Of a DNA stretch of 64,000 nucleotides, positions 53,945 to 62,939 are shown one piece after another. Both the position numbers and the translations under genes were made by a program. The stretch covers positions 2,852,001 to 2,916,000 of the forward strand of contig JADJOI010000003.1 of NCBI GenBank assembly GCA_016713875.1, written 5' to 3'. The notes below the pieces were generated by a model. It was not told the DNA's origin. It made no database searches and was given only the letters and a program-made list of their open reading frames with translations. The DNA is from Flavobacteriales bacterium. Lineage in GTDB: Bacteria > Bacteroidota > Bacteroidia > Flavobacteriales_F > PHOS-HE28. Each line of letters starts with the position of its first letter. The first letter of the stretch is position 1.

Positions 53945-53988
53945 CCCCTCCTGCGCGTGGAACGCTCCACGCGCCGGGCAAGGAGGGG
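53945..53988. repeat. CCCCTCC...GGAGGGG hairpin cassette, copy 1
   Basis: CCCCTCCTGCGCGTGG... closes with AGGAGGGG around an inner CGCGTGGAACG...CCACGCG stem. A copy with one base change lies at 62365-62408, also directly after a truncated palindromic unit ending TGCCGGA, so the two repeat types are joined the same way twice. Confidence 0.7.
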
Positions 53989-54056
53989 CCGGGAACGCCA
54001 GGCTCGCCTGCACCGCGAGCGCAGGTCCATGCACCGCGCTTCCACCAAGCAAACAA

Positions 54057-54075
54057 CCCCGGGACAGGCCCGGGG
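54057..54075 (-). terminator. Rho-independent terminator of the fibronectin III gene
   Basis: On the minus strand a 7-bp perfect stem CCCCGGG / CCCGGGG with a 5-base loop is followed by TTGTTTGCTT, 33 bp past the stop of the gene ending at 54108. Confidence 0.75.
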
Positions 54076-54107
54076 CTGCATGCAGAAGAGGAAGGATGGG
54101 TGCGGGA

Positions 54108-54725
54108 TCAGGCCGCCTTGGCCGTCACCACCTCGCTGGCGGGGCCTTCGCCCACACGGCCCAGCGCCGTCACCCGAAAGTTGAAGAACGTGTTGGCGGC
54201 CAGGTCGGACACGGTGTGCCGCGTCTTGCTGCTCACGCCCACCACCTGCCAATTGGCCAGCACGGCGGGGTCGCCGCTGCACATGTACACCTGGTACATG
54301 CGCGCGCCACGCACCCGCTGCCAGCGCAGGTCCAGTCGGCCTTCGTAGGAGCTCATGCGGGCGTTCAGCTCCTGGGGAGCTTCCAGCTTGTCGATCGGCT
54401 CCGGGCGCTTGGCCAGCTCGAACCCACTGCTCACGGCCTTGTCCACGTCGCCGCCCGCTGCGCTGTTCACGTATCGGGCCAGCTTGGTGAGCAGGTCGCG
54501 CAGGGTGCGCACCGCTTCGTTCTTCTTGGCGATGTCCGCATGCGCACCGCTCTCGGCAGCCGCCAGTGCGGATACCAGTTGCGTGCGCGCAGCGGTCACT
54601 TCCACCAGCGTGGGCGTCGGTGTCGGGAAATTCGCGTTCCCCGTCATCTCCGTTTCCACGTATTCGCTCTTGGCCACCACCTGGGCGGGCTTCAAGCGCG
54701 TCAATCCGGCTTTGATGAGTTTCAT
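54108..54725 (-). CDS. Fibronectin type III domain protein, no signal peptide
   Basis: A 205-residue protein starting M-K-L-I-K-A-G-L-T-R-L. The N-terminal 110 residues are a helical domain seen in many small Bacteroidota proteins (E-M-T-G-N-A-N-F-P-T-P-T-P-T-L ... A-A-R-T-Q-L); the C-terminal 90 are a fibronectin III beta-sandwich (G-R-L-D-L-R-W-Q-R-V-R-G-A-R-M-Y-Q-V-Y ... F-F-N-F-R-V-T-A-L-G). No export signal is seen, so the location is uncertain. The start at 54725 is chosen because upstream codons in the frame are low-complexity. Function unknown. It is monocistronic with its own terminator. Confidence 0.88.
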   Translation of the reverse strand: MKLIKAGLTRLKPAQVVAKSEYVETEMTGNANFPTPTPTLVEVTAARTQLVSALAAAESGAHADIAKKNEAVRTLRDLLTKLARYVNSAAGGDVDKAVSSGFELAKRPEPIDKLEAPQELNARMSSYEGRLDLRWQRVRGARMYQVYMCSGDPAVLANWQVVGVSSKTRHTVSDLAANTFFNFRVTALGRVGEGPASEVVTAKAA

Positions 54726-54959
54726 CGTTGCTTGCGTTCTGGTTGTCCTGGGGTTCCGGGTCCTTTGGTTGACGCTGGTCTCGGCGGCGGCCCGCAGGCC
54801 GGGTGTCACTGACCGGGCCCTTGTACCCCGGGGGCCGGCCCAAGGTGTTGCGGTCCGCTGTTGATAACCCCATCTGCCCCGTTGCAGCCCTCGCCCCGCC
54901 TGCCTTTCCCGCAAGCACCGGCCCCGCTCGATTTAACACTTGGCGGCCATGGCCGACCG

Positions 54960-55295
54960 GAAACGCTGCGCATCCCCGCCGGAAAAGTGCACGCGTTCGT
55001 CGCGCGGATGAGCACTTCCGCCGCGCGGATGGGCATCCATGCCCCCCGCATGCGCACCTCCGCCGCTTGCCTGCGCATCCACGCCGCAGGGTTGCGCATC
55101 CTGTTCAGGGAAGTGCGCACCTCAGCGGCGCGGATGCGCGACCGAACGATCCGGATGGGCATCCGCGCCGCTGAAGCGGGCATCCCGGCCGCATCGGTGC
55201 GCGTCCGATCCGCGGGCATGCGCCACTCCGCCGCGCGGATGGGCATCGGCGCCACGCGGATGTTCACTTCCGCCGCGCGCATGCGCGCCTGGCGG
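54960..55295. repeat. Sixteen-unit 21-bp-period repeat array
   Basis: Sixteen units of exactly 21 bp, consensus close to GCGCGGATGCGCATCTCCGCC, run without a length change. As 21 bp is seven codons, both strands stay open: on the plus strand each unit reads about A-R-M-R-T-S-A. No convincing start codon and leader precede it on either strand, so I list it as a repeat, not a gene. It lies in the 665-bp gap between the fibronectin III gene and the next plausible start. Confidence 0.8.
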
Positions 55296-55390
55296 GACCG
55301 ACCGGTAGTTCACCGGCGGCGGTGAAGAACTGCCGGGGCCGCACCCCTCACCTGCCCCACGCCGCTCCGTTCACCGCGAAAAGCACCGCC

Positions 55391-56113
55391 ATGCCCCTGC
55401 CCGCCGCCCTTGGCCTGGAGCTGCCCTGCCCCGCCGTGCTGCGCGAGGGCGCCCAGGTGCTGCTGTTCCAACGCGGCCAGCTGCTGGCCCTGGGGCAGCC
55501 CTGCCCCGCCCGCCTGCTGGCACCCCGCCATCTGCGCCGCGAGGTGGAGGCCCTGCTGCGCCAGCATGTGCAGCGCGCCCAGGCCGAGGCCGCCCGCCTT
55601 CGCGCCCGCCAGCCCTTCCACGCCCACCAGCTGCTGGCCGCCGCCCAGGGCTGGGCCCGCCGCATGCGCCGCGCCCACTGCACCCCGCACCGCCTGTGCC
55701 GTGCGCGCCCTCTTCATTTTCCTCGCCTTCACCCTGGGTCCCTCCCTCTTCGCCCAGCCCGAACCGTGCACGGCCACACTGGACAACATCCGGGACCTGA
55801 TCGGCGAGGTGGTCGTGTTCTGCGGCACCCCCGACCAGGTGACCGCGCCGAAGGGGGTGAAGGGCGCGCCGGTCTATTTCAACTTCGGCGGCCGCTACCC
55901 GGAGCACCGCTTCTCGGTGGTGATCTGGGAGGATGTACACATGGGCACCGAAGGGAAGATCCTGGGGCGCTACCAGGGCAAGCCCCTGCGCATCCGGGGT
56001 TGGGTGAAGGAACACGAAGGGCGGCCGGTGATCGAGTTGAAGGAGTTGAAGGATCTGCGGGTGCAGTGAGGCGGGCCAGGGGCAGGACCAAGAGCCAAGG
56101 ACCAAGGACCTGA
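55391..56113 (+). CDS. Doubtful coding region, high GC, overlapping a secreted protein gene
   Basis: From the ATG at 55391 to about 55700 the codons show the third-position GC bias of real genes and read as a helical Arg/Ala/Leu/Gln-rich peptide (R-E-V-E-A-L-L-R-Q-H-V-Q-R-A-Q-A-E-A-A-R-L). After 55700 the coding signal moves to another frame, that of the small secreted protein, and this frame runs on to 56113 with poor codon use. Either the first 100 residues are a gene that lost its stop, or the two are a frameshifted fusion. No family is recognised. Confidence 0.3.
   Translation: MPLPAALGLELPCPAVLREGAQVLLFQRGQLLALGQPCPARLLAPRHLRREVEALLRQHVQRAQAEAARLRARQPFHAHQLLAAAQGWARRMRRAHCTPHRLCRARPLHFPRLHPGSLPLRPARTVHGHTGQHPGPDRRGGRVLRHPRPGDRAEGGEGRAGLFQLRRPLPGAPLLGGDLGGCTHGHRREDPGALPGQAPAHPGLGEGTRRAAGDRVEGVEGSAGAVRRARGRTKSQGPRT
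55701..56069 (+). CDS. Small secreted OB-fold-like protein
   Basis: A 122-residue protein starting with GTG at 55701: a signal peptide (V-R-A-L-F-I-F-L-A-F) ends Leu-Phe-Ala-Gln. The mature part has a strand pattern I-G-E-V-V-V-F-C-G ... V-Y-F-N-F-G ... F-S-V-V-I-W-E-D ... L-R-I-R-G-W-V-K-E-H-E-G-R-P-V-I-E-L-K, resembling the small OB-fold domains found in secreted Bacteroidota proteins. No catalytic residues are visible. It overlaps the doubtful frame before it. A possible terminator, AGGCC/GGCCT followed by TTTT, lies at 56190-56215. Confidence 0.7.
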   Translation: MRALFIFLAFTLGPSLFAQPEPCTATLDNIRDLIGEVVVFCGTPDQVTAPKGVKGAPVYFNFGGRYPEHRFSVVIWEDVHMGTEGKILGRYQGKPLRIRGWVKEHEGRPVIELKELKDLRVQ

Positions 56114-56651
56114 ACCCAAACCCCCCAGCACCCACCCCCCCGCCCGCCGCCTCCGGCCGGCCTGACCACCGGCTGGCCTGCAGACCCACAGGCCTTTCCG
56201 CTCCGCGGCCTTTTTCGCTCCAGCCGGGGTGCGCACCCGGTGCGCGAGCTCGTGGTGGTGGACGCCGGTGGGGCTCGTGGTGGCCAAAGCGGACTCATCG
56301 GATCCCCGATGCTTTAGCGAATGCGGGCCGGGGCAGGGTGGAACGCAGCACGAACTCGCGTTCCCGGTCGGCGAGGCGGTGGGTGCCGGAGGGCGTGGTG
56401 TTCGCGAAAGCGTTCTGGACCGGTAGGACGATGAGCAGGAAGAGGAACGCGGCGGTTTTCTGGTTGTGATGCGCCAAACCAATTCGCCGGCCTCCGGCAC
56501 AAAGTTGAGCGCGATGCATCCAATGATCGATCGCCGCATGCAACTGACGATGACATATTGTACACAGGAACAGAGAGTTACCAAGCCGGATCGGTTCTGA
56601 AATGCCGCCAATGCTGCCGTCCGCCTAATTTCACTCACCAACCTCCATTGT
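56070..56651. other. 582-bp intergenic region, no gene recognised
   Basis: Contents: a CCAAGGACC-rich stretch, C-rich sequence, a weak terminator-like hairpin at 56190-56215 (AGGCC ... GGCCT then TTTT), and a GGGTGCGCACCC palindrome near 56227-56239. From about 56440 the base composition becomes visibly more AT-rich, as in the following kinase gene. No convincing promoter was identified. Confidence 0.5.
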
Positions 56652-58829
56652 ATGGTTTCCCGACAAGGCCATTCTGTGAAACATGTTCACGAGGGCATCG
56701 TCGCTTCAACCCGGGTGCAAGTCCATTCACACGGTCCGGCATTGATCGGTGTGGTTGTAGCCCTTCTCCTATCGTGCATGGGTTTGAGGTGCACGGCACA
56801 ATCAGCGACGAGAAAGGATAGCCTCCAGTCTGCATGGGAGAACAAGGCCCTTGCAGATACCCTTCGGATGAAGGCCTTGGATGACCTAATCTGGGAGAAC
56901 CATATGGATGGGCAACCAGACAGTGCTATCGCCCTTGCCCAAGACCTGCTGACCTTCTCCAAGACCTGCACGAACCTGAGCTGGAGAGCAACGGTGATGA
57001 ACACGATGGGGTCGGCCTTCACACAGGGATCAAGGGGTGTTCTGGCCTTAGGCTACTTTGCCGAGGCGGCGCGGCTGCGCAACGAGCTGCGTGACTTCAA
57101 GGGGGTAGCGAGTTCGCTCAACAATATGTGCTCGGTAAGCAAGGACCTTGGCAACTATGCTACCGCCATTGAGCTCGGCGAGCACAGCCTGCGCCTATAT
57201 CGCTCACTCACCGACAGCACAGGAATATCCGCCGTCCTTTCAAATCTCGGCGTCGCTCTGCAGTTGAACGGAGAATATGAGAGCGCCATCGAGCGGTACT
57301 TCGAAGCCTTGAGGATCGCGGAGTTGCTGCACATTGACGCGCTCATCGCGAACGCGCTTCTGAACATCAGTATGGTACAAAGCGATCAGGGGAATGCCCA
57401 AGCGGTGATCGCCGCCTCGGAACGGGTATTGCCAATGTTCCAGAGGGCAGGGGACCTTAGGTCCGTGGCGGGCGTACTTGGCAATCTAGGCAAAGCTCAT
57501 ATGCAGCTTGGATACGGGAGCCTTGCCGAACCTCTTTTCCGGCGGTCATACGCAATTTTCGATTCTTTGAGTTGGACGACCGGCATCGCACTTTCACTCA
57601 ACAATTTGGCGGAGCTCGCGCGTAAGGCTGGCCGGCTGGAACAAGCGGCTTCGGACCTTAGACGATCTGAGGCATTGCTCGGCGAGATCGGCGACATACA
57701 GCTGAGATCGAGCGCACTGACGAACCTTTCTTGGACCTATCTGGAGATGGGTGACATACACAGGGCGTTGGAGAGCGCCAAGTTGGCTTTAGAACTCGCT
57801 GATGGGGCCGGTTCTGTTACCGACCAGCGCAACGCCCATCAAGTGATGCAAGAAGCTCACGAACGAAATGGAAGCTGGAAAGAAGCCCTCACCGAGCATC
57901 GAGCCTATGTTGCTTTGAGGGACAGCATACTGGACCAAAAGAACCAGAATGCCCTGGTGCGAAGTGAGACAGAGCATCAGTACCGCTTGCGACTGCTCAC
58001 AGACAGTCTCGCACACATGCGAACCGTCGCGGTGAAGGAGGAGGCGATAAAACGTCAGCGGCAGAACATGACCTGGGTCATTAGCGGAGGGAGCTTCATT
58101 CTAGTGGGCACCTTCCTGGTCTATTACTTGGATCGGCGGCACCGCCGGGCACGGTTCGATCGCGACGCCGCCATCATGAAGAACAATCTGTTGCGTACCC
58201 AACTGGACCCGCACTTCATCACCAATGCGTTACAGTCCATCAACGCCTTCGTGGTGGGCAACGACCGGGTGGCCGCATCGAAGTACCTGGTGAAATTCGC
58301 CGAGCTGATGCGCACGGTCCTGAACAACTCGCGCAACGAATGGGTGGGCTTACAGAACGATATGGACACCTTGAAGAAGTACGCAGAGTTGGAGGAGATG
58401 GGGGCGGGTGGCCGGTTCACCTGCGAGTTCCGCGTGGCGGCGGAGCTGGAGGGTGCGCGGCTGAACGTGCCGCCATTTCTGGCGCAGCCCTTCGTGGAGA
58501 ACGCCATTCGCCATGCCTTTCCACCGGATGGGCCGACCGGCCACCTGGAGGTTGCGATCACCGAGCGGGACAAGCATCTGGTCTGGACGATCACGGACGA
58601 TGGCGCCGGCATGCCGACGGAGCTCACGGACGTGGACGGCGGCGAGAGCGGCGGCGCGCATGGCACGTCCATCACGGCCGACCGGCTGAAGCTGCTGGTC
58701 GTGAAGGAGGGGGAGCGGGCTGATTTCCGCTATCTCCCTGTGCAGCGTGGAACGTGCGTGGAACTGGTGCTCCCCATGCGCCTGCTGGCGCTCGCTGCGC
58801 AAGGACAGGGGTTCGCGACCATGAACTGA
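56652..58829 (+). CDS. Periplasmic-TPR LytS-type sensor histidine kinase
   Basis: A 725-residue membrane kinase. A long N-region precedes the hydrophobic segment L-I-G-V-V-V-A-L-L-L-S-C; about 380 residues of periplasmic TPRs follow (A-L-G-Y-F-A-E-A-A-R-L, S-A-I-E-R-Y-F-E-A-L), then a transmembrane helix near 472-493 and the His_kinase (LytS-type) domain with His521 in L-D-P-H-F-I-T-N-A-L-Q-S-I, and an HATPase domain with V-E-N-A-I-R-H-A-F and D-D-G-A-G-M. It pairs with the LytTR regulator 10 bp downstream. The first 1.3 kb is less GC-rich than its neighbours and than its own 3' part, which hints at a mosaic origin. Confidence 0.92.
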   Translation: MVSRQGHSVKHVHEGIVASTRVQVHSHGPALIGVVVALLLSCMGLRCTAQSATRKDSLQSAWENKALADTLRMKALDDLIWENHMDGQPDSAIALAQDLLTFSKTCTNLSWRATVMNTMGSAFTQGSRGVLALGYFAEAARLRNELRDFKGVASSLNNMCSVSKDLGNYATAIELGEHSLRLYRSLTDSTGISAVLSNLGVALQLNGEYESAIERYFEALRIAELLHIDALIANALLNISMVQSDQGNAQAVIAASERVLPMFQRAGDLRSVAGVLGNLGKAHMQLGYGSLAEPLFRRSYAIFDSLSWTTGIALSLNNLAELARKAGRLEQAASDLRRSEALLGEIGDIQLRSSALTNLSWTYLEMGDIHRALESAKLALELADGAGSVTDQRNAHQVMQEAHERNGSWKEALTEHRAYVALRDSILDQKNQNALVRSETEHQYRLRLLTDSLAHMRTVAVKEEAIKRQRQNMTWVISGGSFILVGTFLVYYLDRRHRRARFDRDAAIMKNNLLRTQLDPHFITNALQSINAFVVGNDRVAASKYLVKFAELMRTVLNNSRNEWVGLQNDMDTLKKYAELEEMGAGGRFTCEFRVAAELEGARLNVPPFLAQPFVENAIRHAFPPDGPTGHLEVAITERDKHLVWTITDDGAGMPTELTDVDGGESGGAHGTSITADRLKLLVVKEGERADFRYLPVQRGTCVELVLPMRLLALAAQGQGFATMN

Positions 58830-58839
58830 ACAGAACACC

Positions 58840-59658
58840 ATGAACAGGAGACGCAGTGCGGTCATCGTGGATGACAATGCGGCAGCGCGAGTTCTGTTGA
58901 AGCACTACCTAACGGAGGGTCATCCGGACATCACCATCGTTGGTGAAGCCGGTTCCCTGGCGCAGGGGATCCGCCAGGTGCGTGAAACACGGCCTGACGT
59001 GCTCTTCCTTGATGTGGAGTTGAAGAAGGTGAAAGGCAAAGTGGTGGAAAGCGGATTCGACCTTCTGAAGGAGATCGAGCCGCTGCGACCAACAGTGATC
59101 TTCACGACAGGTTTTGAAGGGTATGCCGTGCGGGCGATCCGGTTCAGCGCGTTCGACTATCTCGTGAAGCCCTTCGATGCCGACCAGCTGGCTGAGGTGC
59201 TGGCACGCCTGGACAAGGAAGTGGATGATGCAGCACGGCCCGACCACCCCTCATTGCATGCCAATCTTCAGCCCCACGATGGGATCTCGCTGCCCGTGGT
59301 ACTGAAGGGAGGCGGGGTTTCCCTGGAGCTGGTGAAGAAGGCACGGATCATCCATGCGCAGCCCGTTGCGCGCGGGCAGAACACCTTGGTGGAACTGGAG
59401 GGCAGGGAAGAGGTGGTGGTGACGCGGACACTGGGCCAGCTGGAGAGCCTGCTCACGCCGGAGGACCACTTCCTGCGCATCCACGATTCGCACCTGGTGA
59501 ACTTCAACTACGTGCAGCGCTATGTGCGCGGTGAGCCGGGCTATGTGGTGGTGACGGTGCGGAAGGAAGGGAAACCCATCCCGGTGAGCCGGACGATGAA
59601 GCCGGATGTGGTGGCGATGCTGGATCGCTGGTTCCCGCTGCCGCCCTCGTCCAGGTAG
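58840..59658 (+). CDS. LytTR-family response regulator
   Basis: A 272-residue regulator. The receiver domain has V-D-D-N near residue 10, phospho-acceptor Asp58 in L-F-L-D-V-E and Lys in V-K-P-F-D. The LytTR domain (about 155-265) has the F-L-R-I-H-D-S-H-L-V-N-F-N-Y-V motif and ends in S-R-T-M-K. It begins 10 bp after the LytS-type kinase, the classical partner. Target genes may include the secreted type B T9SS protein downstream, though a 325-bp gap lies between. Confidence 0.95.
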   Translation: MNRRRSAVIVDDNAAARVLLKHYLTEGHPDITIVGEAGSLAQGIRQVRETRPDVLFLDVELKKVKGKVVESGFDLLKEIEPLRPTVIFTTGFEGYAVRAIRFSAFDYLVKPFDADQLAEVLARLDKEVDDAARPDHPSLHANLQPHDGISLPVVLKGGGVSLELVKKARIIHAQPVARGQNTLVELEGREEVVVTRTLGQLESLLTPEDHFLRIHDSHLVNFNYVQRYVRGEPGYVVVTVRKEGKPIPVSRTMKPDVVAMLDRWFPLPPSSR

Positions 59659-59983
59659 GATCCGGGCAGTGGGCCACCTCTGGACCCAAGTGCGGCTGCG
59701 AGTTGCGCGGCCGAACCTGCGAGTTGCTGTTTCCGGGCCTGGAAAGCCCTGCTCATGGTGTCGTTTCGTCCCGGGCCACAAGGTCCGAGGAACCGAAACA
59801 AGCAACGCCATGAAAGACCAGCAGCTCCAACTCGTACGCAAGATCCCCAGCCTGCCGCAGGAGGTTCTCTGCAACTTGTTCCCCTGGTTGAACATTGTCC
59901 GGGACAGGGTGATCAAACCCAGGCTGAAGGCTACTCCGGGTATACAGGTGGTGCGGTTCGCAAAGACCGCGTCGTGTGCACCG

Positions 59984-62176
59984 ATGGCCCGTGCCCTGTT
60001 CGTGGTCTCCTTGATCTGTGCCACCAGTGCCTTACGTGCCACCCATTTCCTCGGCGGCGATATCGGGCACCAGTGCCTGGGTGGCGGCCTGTATGCGATC
60101 ACTCTGCACCTCTATCGGGACTGCGCCGGGGCGACGGTGGGCGCACTGCAAACCGTGAACGCGCAGAGCGCGTGCGGTACGATGAGTGTTCCCTTGAACC
60201 AGACCTCCTTTCAACAGGTGACCCCGCCCTGCGCGCTAGGGAACAATGCGTGCAATGGGGGGCAGTTTCCCGGAACAGAGGAGTATGTCTTCACCGGAAC
60301 GGTCCAATTGCCTGGAACATGCAGCATGTGGACGCTCAGTTGGGAAGCTTGCTGCCGGAACAATGCGATCACGAACCTGCAGAACCCCGGCACGCTCAGC
60401 TTGCACGTGGAGTCGGAGATCCATCAAGCGAACACGGTGTGCAATACGAGTGTGGGGTTCTCTGCCGATCCCGCACCCTATGTATGCGCCGGGCAGCCGG
60501 TGCATTACAACATGGGCGCGTTCGATGCGGACGGAGACTCGCTCGCGTTCGCTTTCGTCGCGGCAGAGCAAGGTGCATCCACCCCGGTTCCCTACCTGCC
60601 ACCTGCGACCTCAGGCGTGCCGATCACAGGCATGACCCTGGATGCCGTCACCGGCCAGATCAGCTTCACGCCGGCGAGCACCGGGAGCTTTGTTGTGGCC
60701 ATTCAGGTGAGCGAATACAATGCGATCGGGCAGGTGGTCGGGGTCACGGTGCGGGACTTCGAGTTCATCGTGGTGGCATGCAGCAACCAAGTGCCCTCGC
60801 TGCCGGTCGCCGCGGACATGGACCTCGGGCCGGCCATCGCCCAAGGGGGTGCCTCCCTTGCGGTGTGCCATGGGGACCTGCTGGACCTGAGCATACCGTT
60901 CAGCGATCCGGACGCGAGCGATGCGCTCACTCTGACCTCGAACGTGGCCCAGGTCTTGCCGGGATCGACCTTCACGCAGGCGGGAACCAATCCGGCCGTG
61001 GCGGCCATCCATTGGTCCCCGCTCCCCGGGATGACCGGTACGTACACCTTCATCATCGCCTCAACGGATGATGGGTGCCCTGTCCCCAGTGCATCGACCA
61101 TCACGTTGACGATCATCGTGAACGATGCGATCGCGGTGAGCTTGTCGCCCGATACCGCCATCTGCGAAGAGGGCACGGCTGTGCTCTCGGCCCTGGGCAA
61201 TGGCGGCACGGGGAGCATCACGTATGCCTGGAACCATGGCCCGACCATCGCAGGTCCGATCAATGTTCAACCCACAGTGAGCACATACTTTGCGCTTACG
61301 GTCTCGGATATGCTCGGCTGTTGGATCACCGACTCTGTGCATGTCGTCGTGCATCCGCTGCCCGACGTGCTGGTCACGGTCCAGGATACGATGCGCTGTG
61401 GACCTGGTGAGCTGGTGTTCACGAACGCGACACCACCGGACATGGTAGGCAGCACCGCGCTGTGGGATCTCGGGGATGGCACGCTGGCGGTGAACGAGTT
61501 GCACATGCTGTCCCATTTCTACGATCTGGTCAGCTGTTTCGATGTGAACCTGATGGTGATCTCTCCACAGAACTGCGCCGCTGATTCCACCTTCGAGGAT
61601 CTGGTATGTGTCAGGCCGCTCCCCGAACCGGCGTTCGCGTTCGGGCCACAGCCCACCGATGTGCTCTGGCCGCGGATCCTGTTCGAGGATCGAACCGTGG
61701 CCACCACGCCATGGCTTGCCTGGTATTGGTCCTTCGGGAATGGGGATAGCTTGGGGTGGAGCCAAGAGCAGCATCCGGAGTTCACCTTCCCGGATGCCGC
61801 GCCGGGGATCTATCCGGTCACCCTTACCGTTACCAATGCCTACGGTTGCTCGGCGAGCGTGATGCATCCGGTGGTGATCGATGGCGTGACGCAGGTCTTT
61901 GTCCCGAACTCCTTCACGCCGGATGGCGACGGGCTAAACGATGTGTTCATGGCCGTCGCGGAAGGCCTGGATCCGGAGAGGTTCCAGCTCGACATTTTCG
62001 ATCGATGGGGAAGCGTGCTCTTCTCGACCAACGATGCCTTGGTGGGTTGGAACGGCAGGCACATGAACGCGGGTGGCGAGTTGCCGACAGGGCCTTATGC
62101 ATGGCGCATGGTGTACCACAGCGACCACACGGCCGGAGCCACCGAGATGAACGGGCTGGTCACGTTGCTGCGGTGA
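59984..62176 (+). CDS. Large secreted PKD protein with T9SS type B (gliding-motility) C-terminus
   Basis: A 730-residue surface protein. The ATG at 59984 is selected because it begins a good signal peptide (M-A-R-A-L-F-V-V-S-L-I-C) just before A-T-H-F-L-G-G-D-I, the usual mature start of this family; an ATG at 59810 adds a 58-residue leader. In order: an N-terminal domain with paired Cys (Y-R-D-C ... S-W-E-A-C-C-R-N-N-A-I), Ig-like and PKD-type domains (W-Y-W-S-F-G-N-G-D), and the type B domain V-F-V-P-N-S-F-T-P-D-G-D-G-L-N-D-V-F ending T-L-L-R. It is probably a long adhesin exported by T9SS. Confidence 0.9.
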   Translation: MARALFVVSLICATSALRATHFLGGDIGHQCLGGGLYAITLHLYRDCAGATVGALQTVNAQSACGTMSVPLNQTSFQQVTPPCALGNNACNGGQFPGTEEYVFTGTVQLPGTCSMWTLSWEACCRNNAITNLQNPGTLSLHVESEIHQANTVCNTSVGFSADPAPYVCAGQPVHYNMGAFDADGDSLAFAFVAAEQGASTPVPYLPPATSGVPITGMTLDAVTGQISFTPASTGSFVVAIQVSEYNAIGQVVGVTVRDFEFIVVACSNQVPSLPVAADMDLGPAIAQGGASLAVCHGDLLDLSIPFSDPDASDALTLTSNVAQVLPGSTFTQAGTNPAVAAIHWSPLPGMTGTYTFIIASTDDGCPVPSASTITLTIIVNDAIAVSLSPDTAICEEGTAVLSALGNGGTGSITYAWNHGPTIAGPINVQPTVSTYFALTVSDMLGCWITDSVHVVVHPLPDVLVTVQDTMRCGPGELVFTNATPPDMVGSTALWDLGDGTLAVNELHMLSHFYDLVSCFDVNLMVISPQNCAADSTFEDLVCVRPLPEPAFAFGPQPTDVLWPRILFEDRTVATTPWLAWYWSFGNGDSLGWSQEQHPEFTFPDAAPGIYPVTLTVTNAYGCSASVMHPVVIDGVTQVFVPNSFTPDGDGLNDVFMAVAEGLDPERFQLDIFDRWGSVLFSTNDALVGWNGRHMNAGGELPTGPYAWRMVYHSDHTAGATEMNGLVTLLR

Positions 62177-62939
62177 TGGGCAATGGACTCGCCTTCCATA
62201 GAACGGATCCGCTGCGGTCGCATGCTCAGGAGATCCCGTCCCTCGAAGGGAGATCGCCATAGCGGCCTTGCGGGCCGCCTCGCGAAGGCGATCCGGAGGG
62301 GTGAGGGCCACGGTCCGGTCAGTTCCAACCCGTCGTCGCGGGCCGGGCACTGCCGGAATGAAATCCCCTCCTGCGCGTGGAACGCACCACGCGCCGGGCA
62401 AGGAGGGGCTGGGGGAGGTGGCCCCTCAGGCACGCCAGTTCCCGAAGGGTCGAAACCTCCCCGGTCCCCTCCTTGTGCCGAGCGAGCGATCGCTGCTCAG
62501 GAGGGGGCTTGATCGCATGAGATCTATCCGTCCCTGGTAAAAACCGAGCGCGGGGTGAGGTCGCTGAACCGGATAGGCACTCGCTCGTTCGTGGTCCAGC
62601 ACCCGAGCCGCCGCCACTTGCTCGCTGTCCGCGCCAGTTGCTCGGCCGACCGCGCCAGTTGCTCAAGCGTCAACTCTAAGCTGAAGGATGGTGGATAGCC
62701 TTGAGATACGGATCCCGGCCATCGTGCCCAACACTGAAGGACGTCGTGAGGTCATCGCAGGGGGGCGCGACCCAAGCGCATCGACCAGTTCCATCCGGAG
62801 CTGCTGCACATCGGATACCTCCGACCATTCTGCGGCTGGCTCACGCGAACCGCCGCCGCTGTTCCCCAAAGGGAATGTCACTGGATGATAACCCGACGAC
62901 GAGCCGTGGAATACACCCTTCGATCAACACCACTGAACC
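62177..62939. other. 763-bp intergenic region made of repeat fragments
   Basis: No gene is supported. Contents in order: right half of a palindromic 151-bp unit (62247-62289), its 42-bp spacer, the left end of a further unit (62332 on), hairpin cassette copy 2 (62365-62408), another CCCCTCCT/AGGAGGGG hairpin (62466-62506), and three 20-21-bp-spaced copies of a CGCCAGTTGCTC-like sequence (about 62608-62664). The last 270 bases before the next ATG hold no recognisable element. Confidence 0.65.
62365..62408. repeat. CCCCTCC...GGAGGGG hairpin cassette, copy 2
   Basis: Matches 53945-53988 except for one base in the loop, and is preceded by the same truncated palindromic-unit end (GCCGGGCaCTGCCGGA). 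Confidence 0.7.

Noticed and set aside
54861..55325. A 154-codon plus-strand gene over the 21-bp array
   Set aside because: The only start is a TTG with no leader, the opposite strand is equally open, and openness follows from the 21-bp period. Kept as a repeat and raised as a question.
56226..56239. GGGTGCGCACCC palindrome as an operator
   Set aside because: It is not near a promoter or start codon and lies in a GC-rich region where such palindromes arise easily.
62319..62666. A 115-codon minus-strand gene between the type B T9SS gene and the last gene
   Set aside because: It is built from repeat fragments and hairpins, with no family resemblance.
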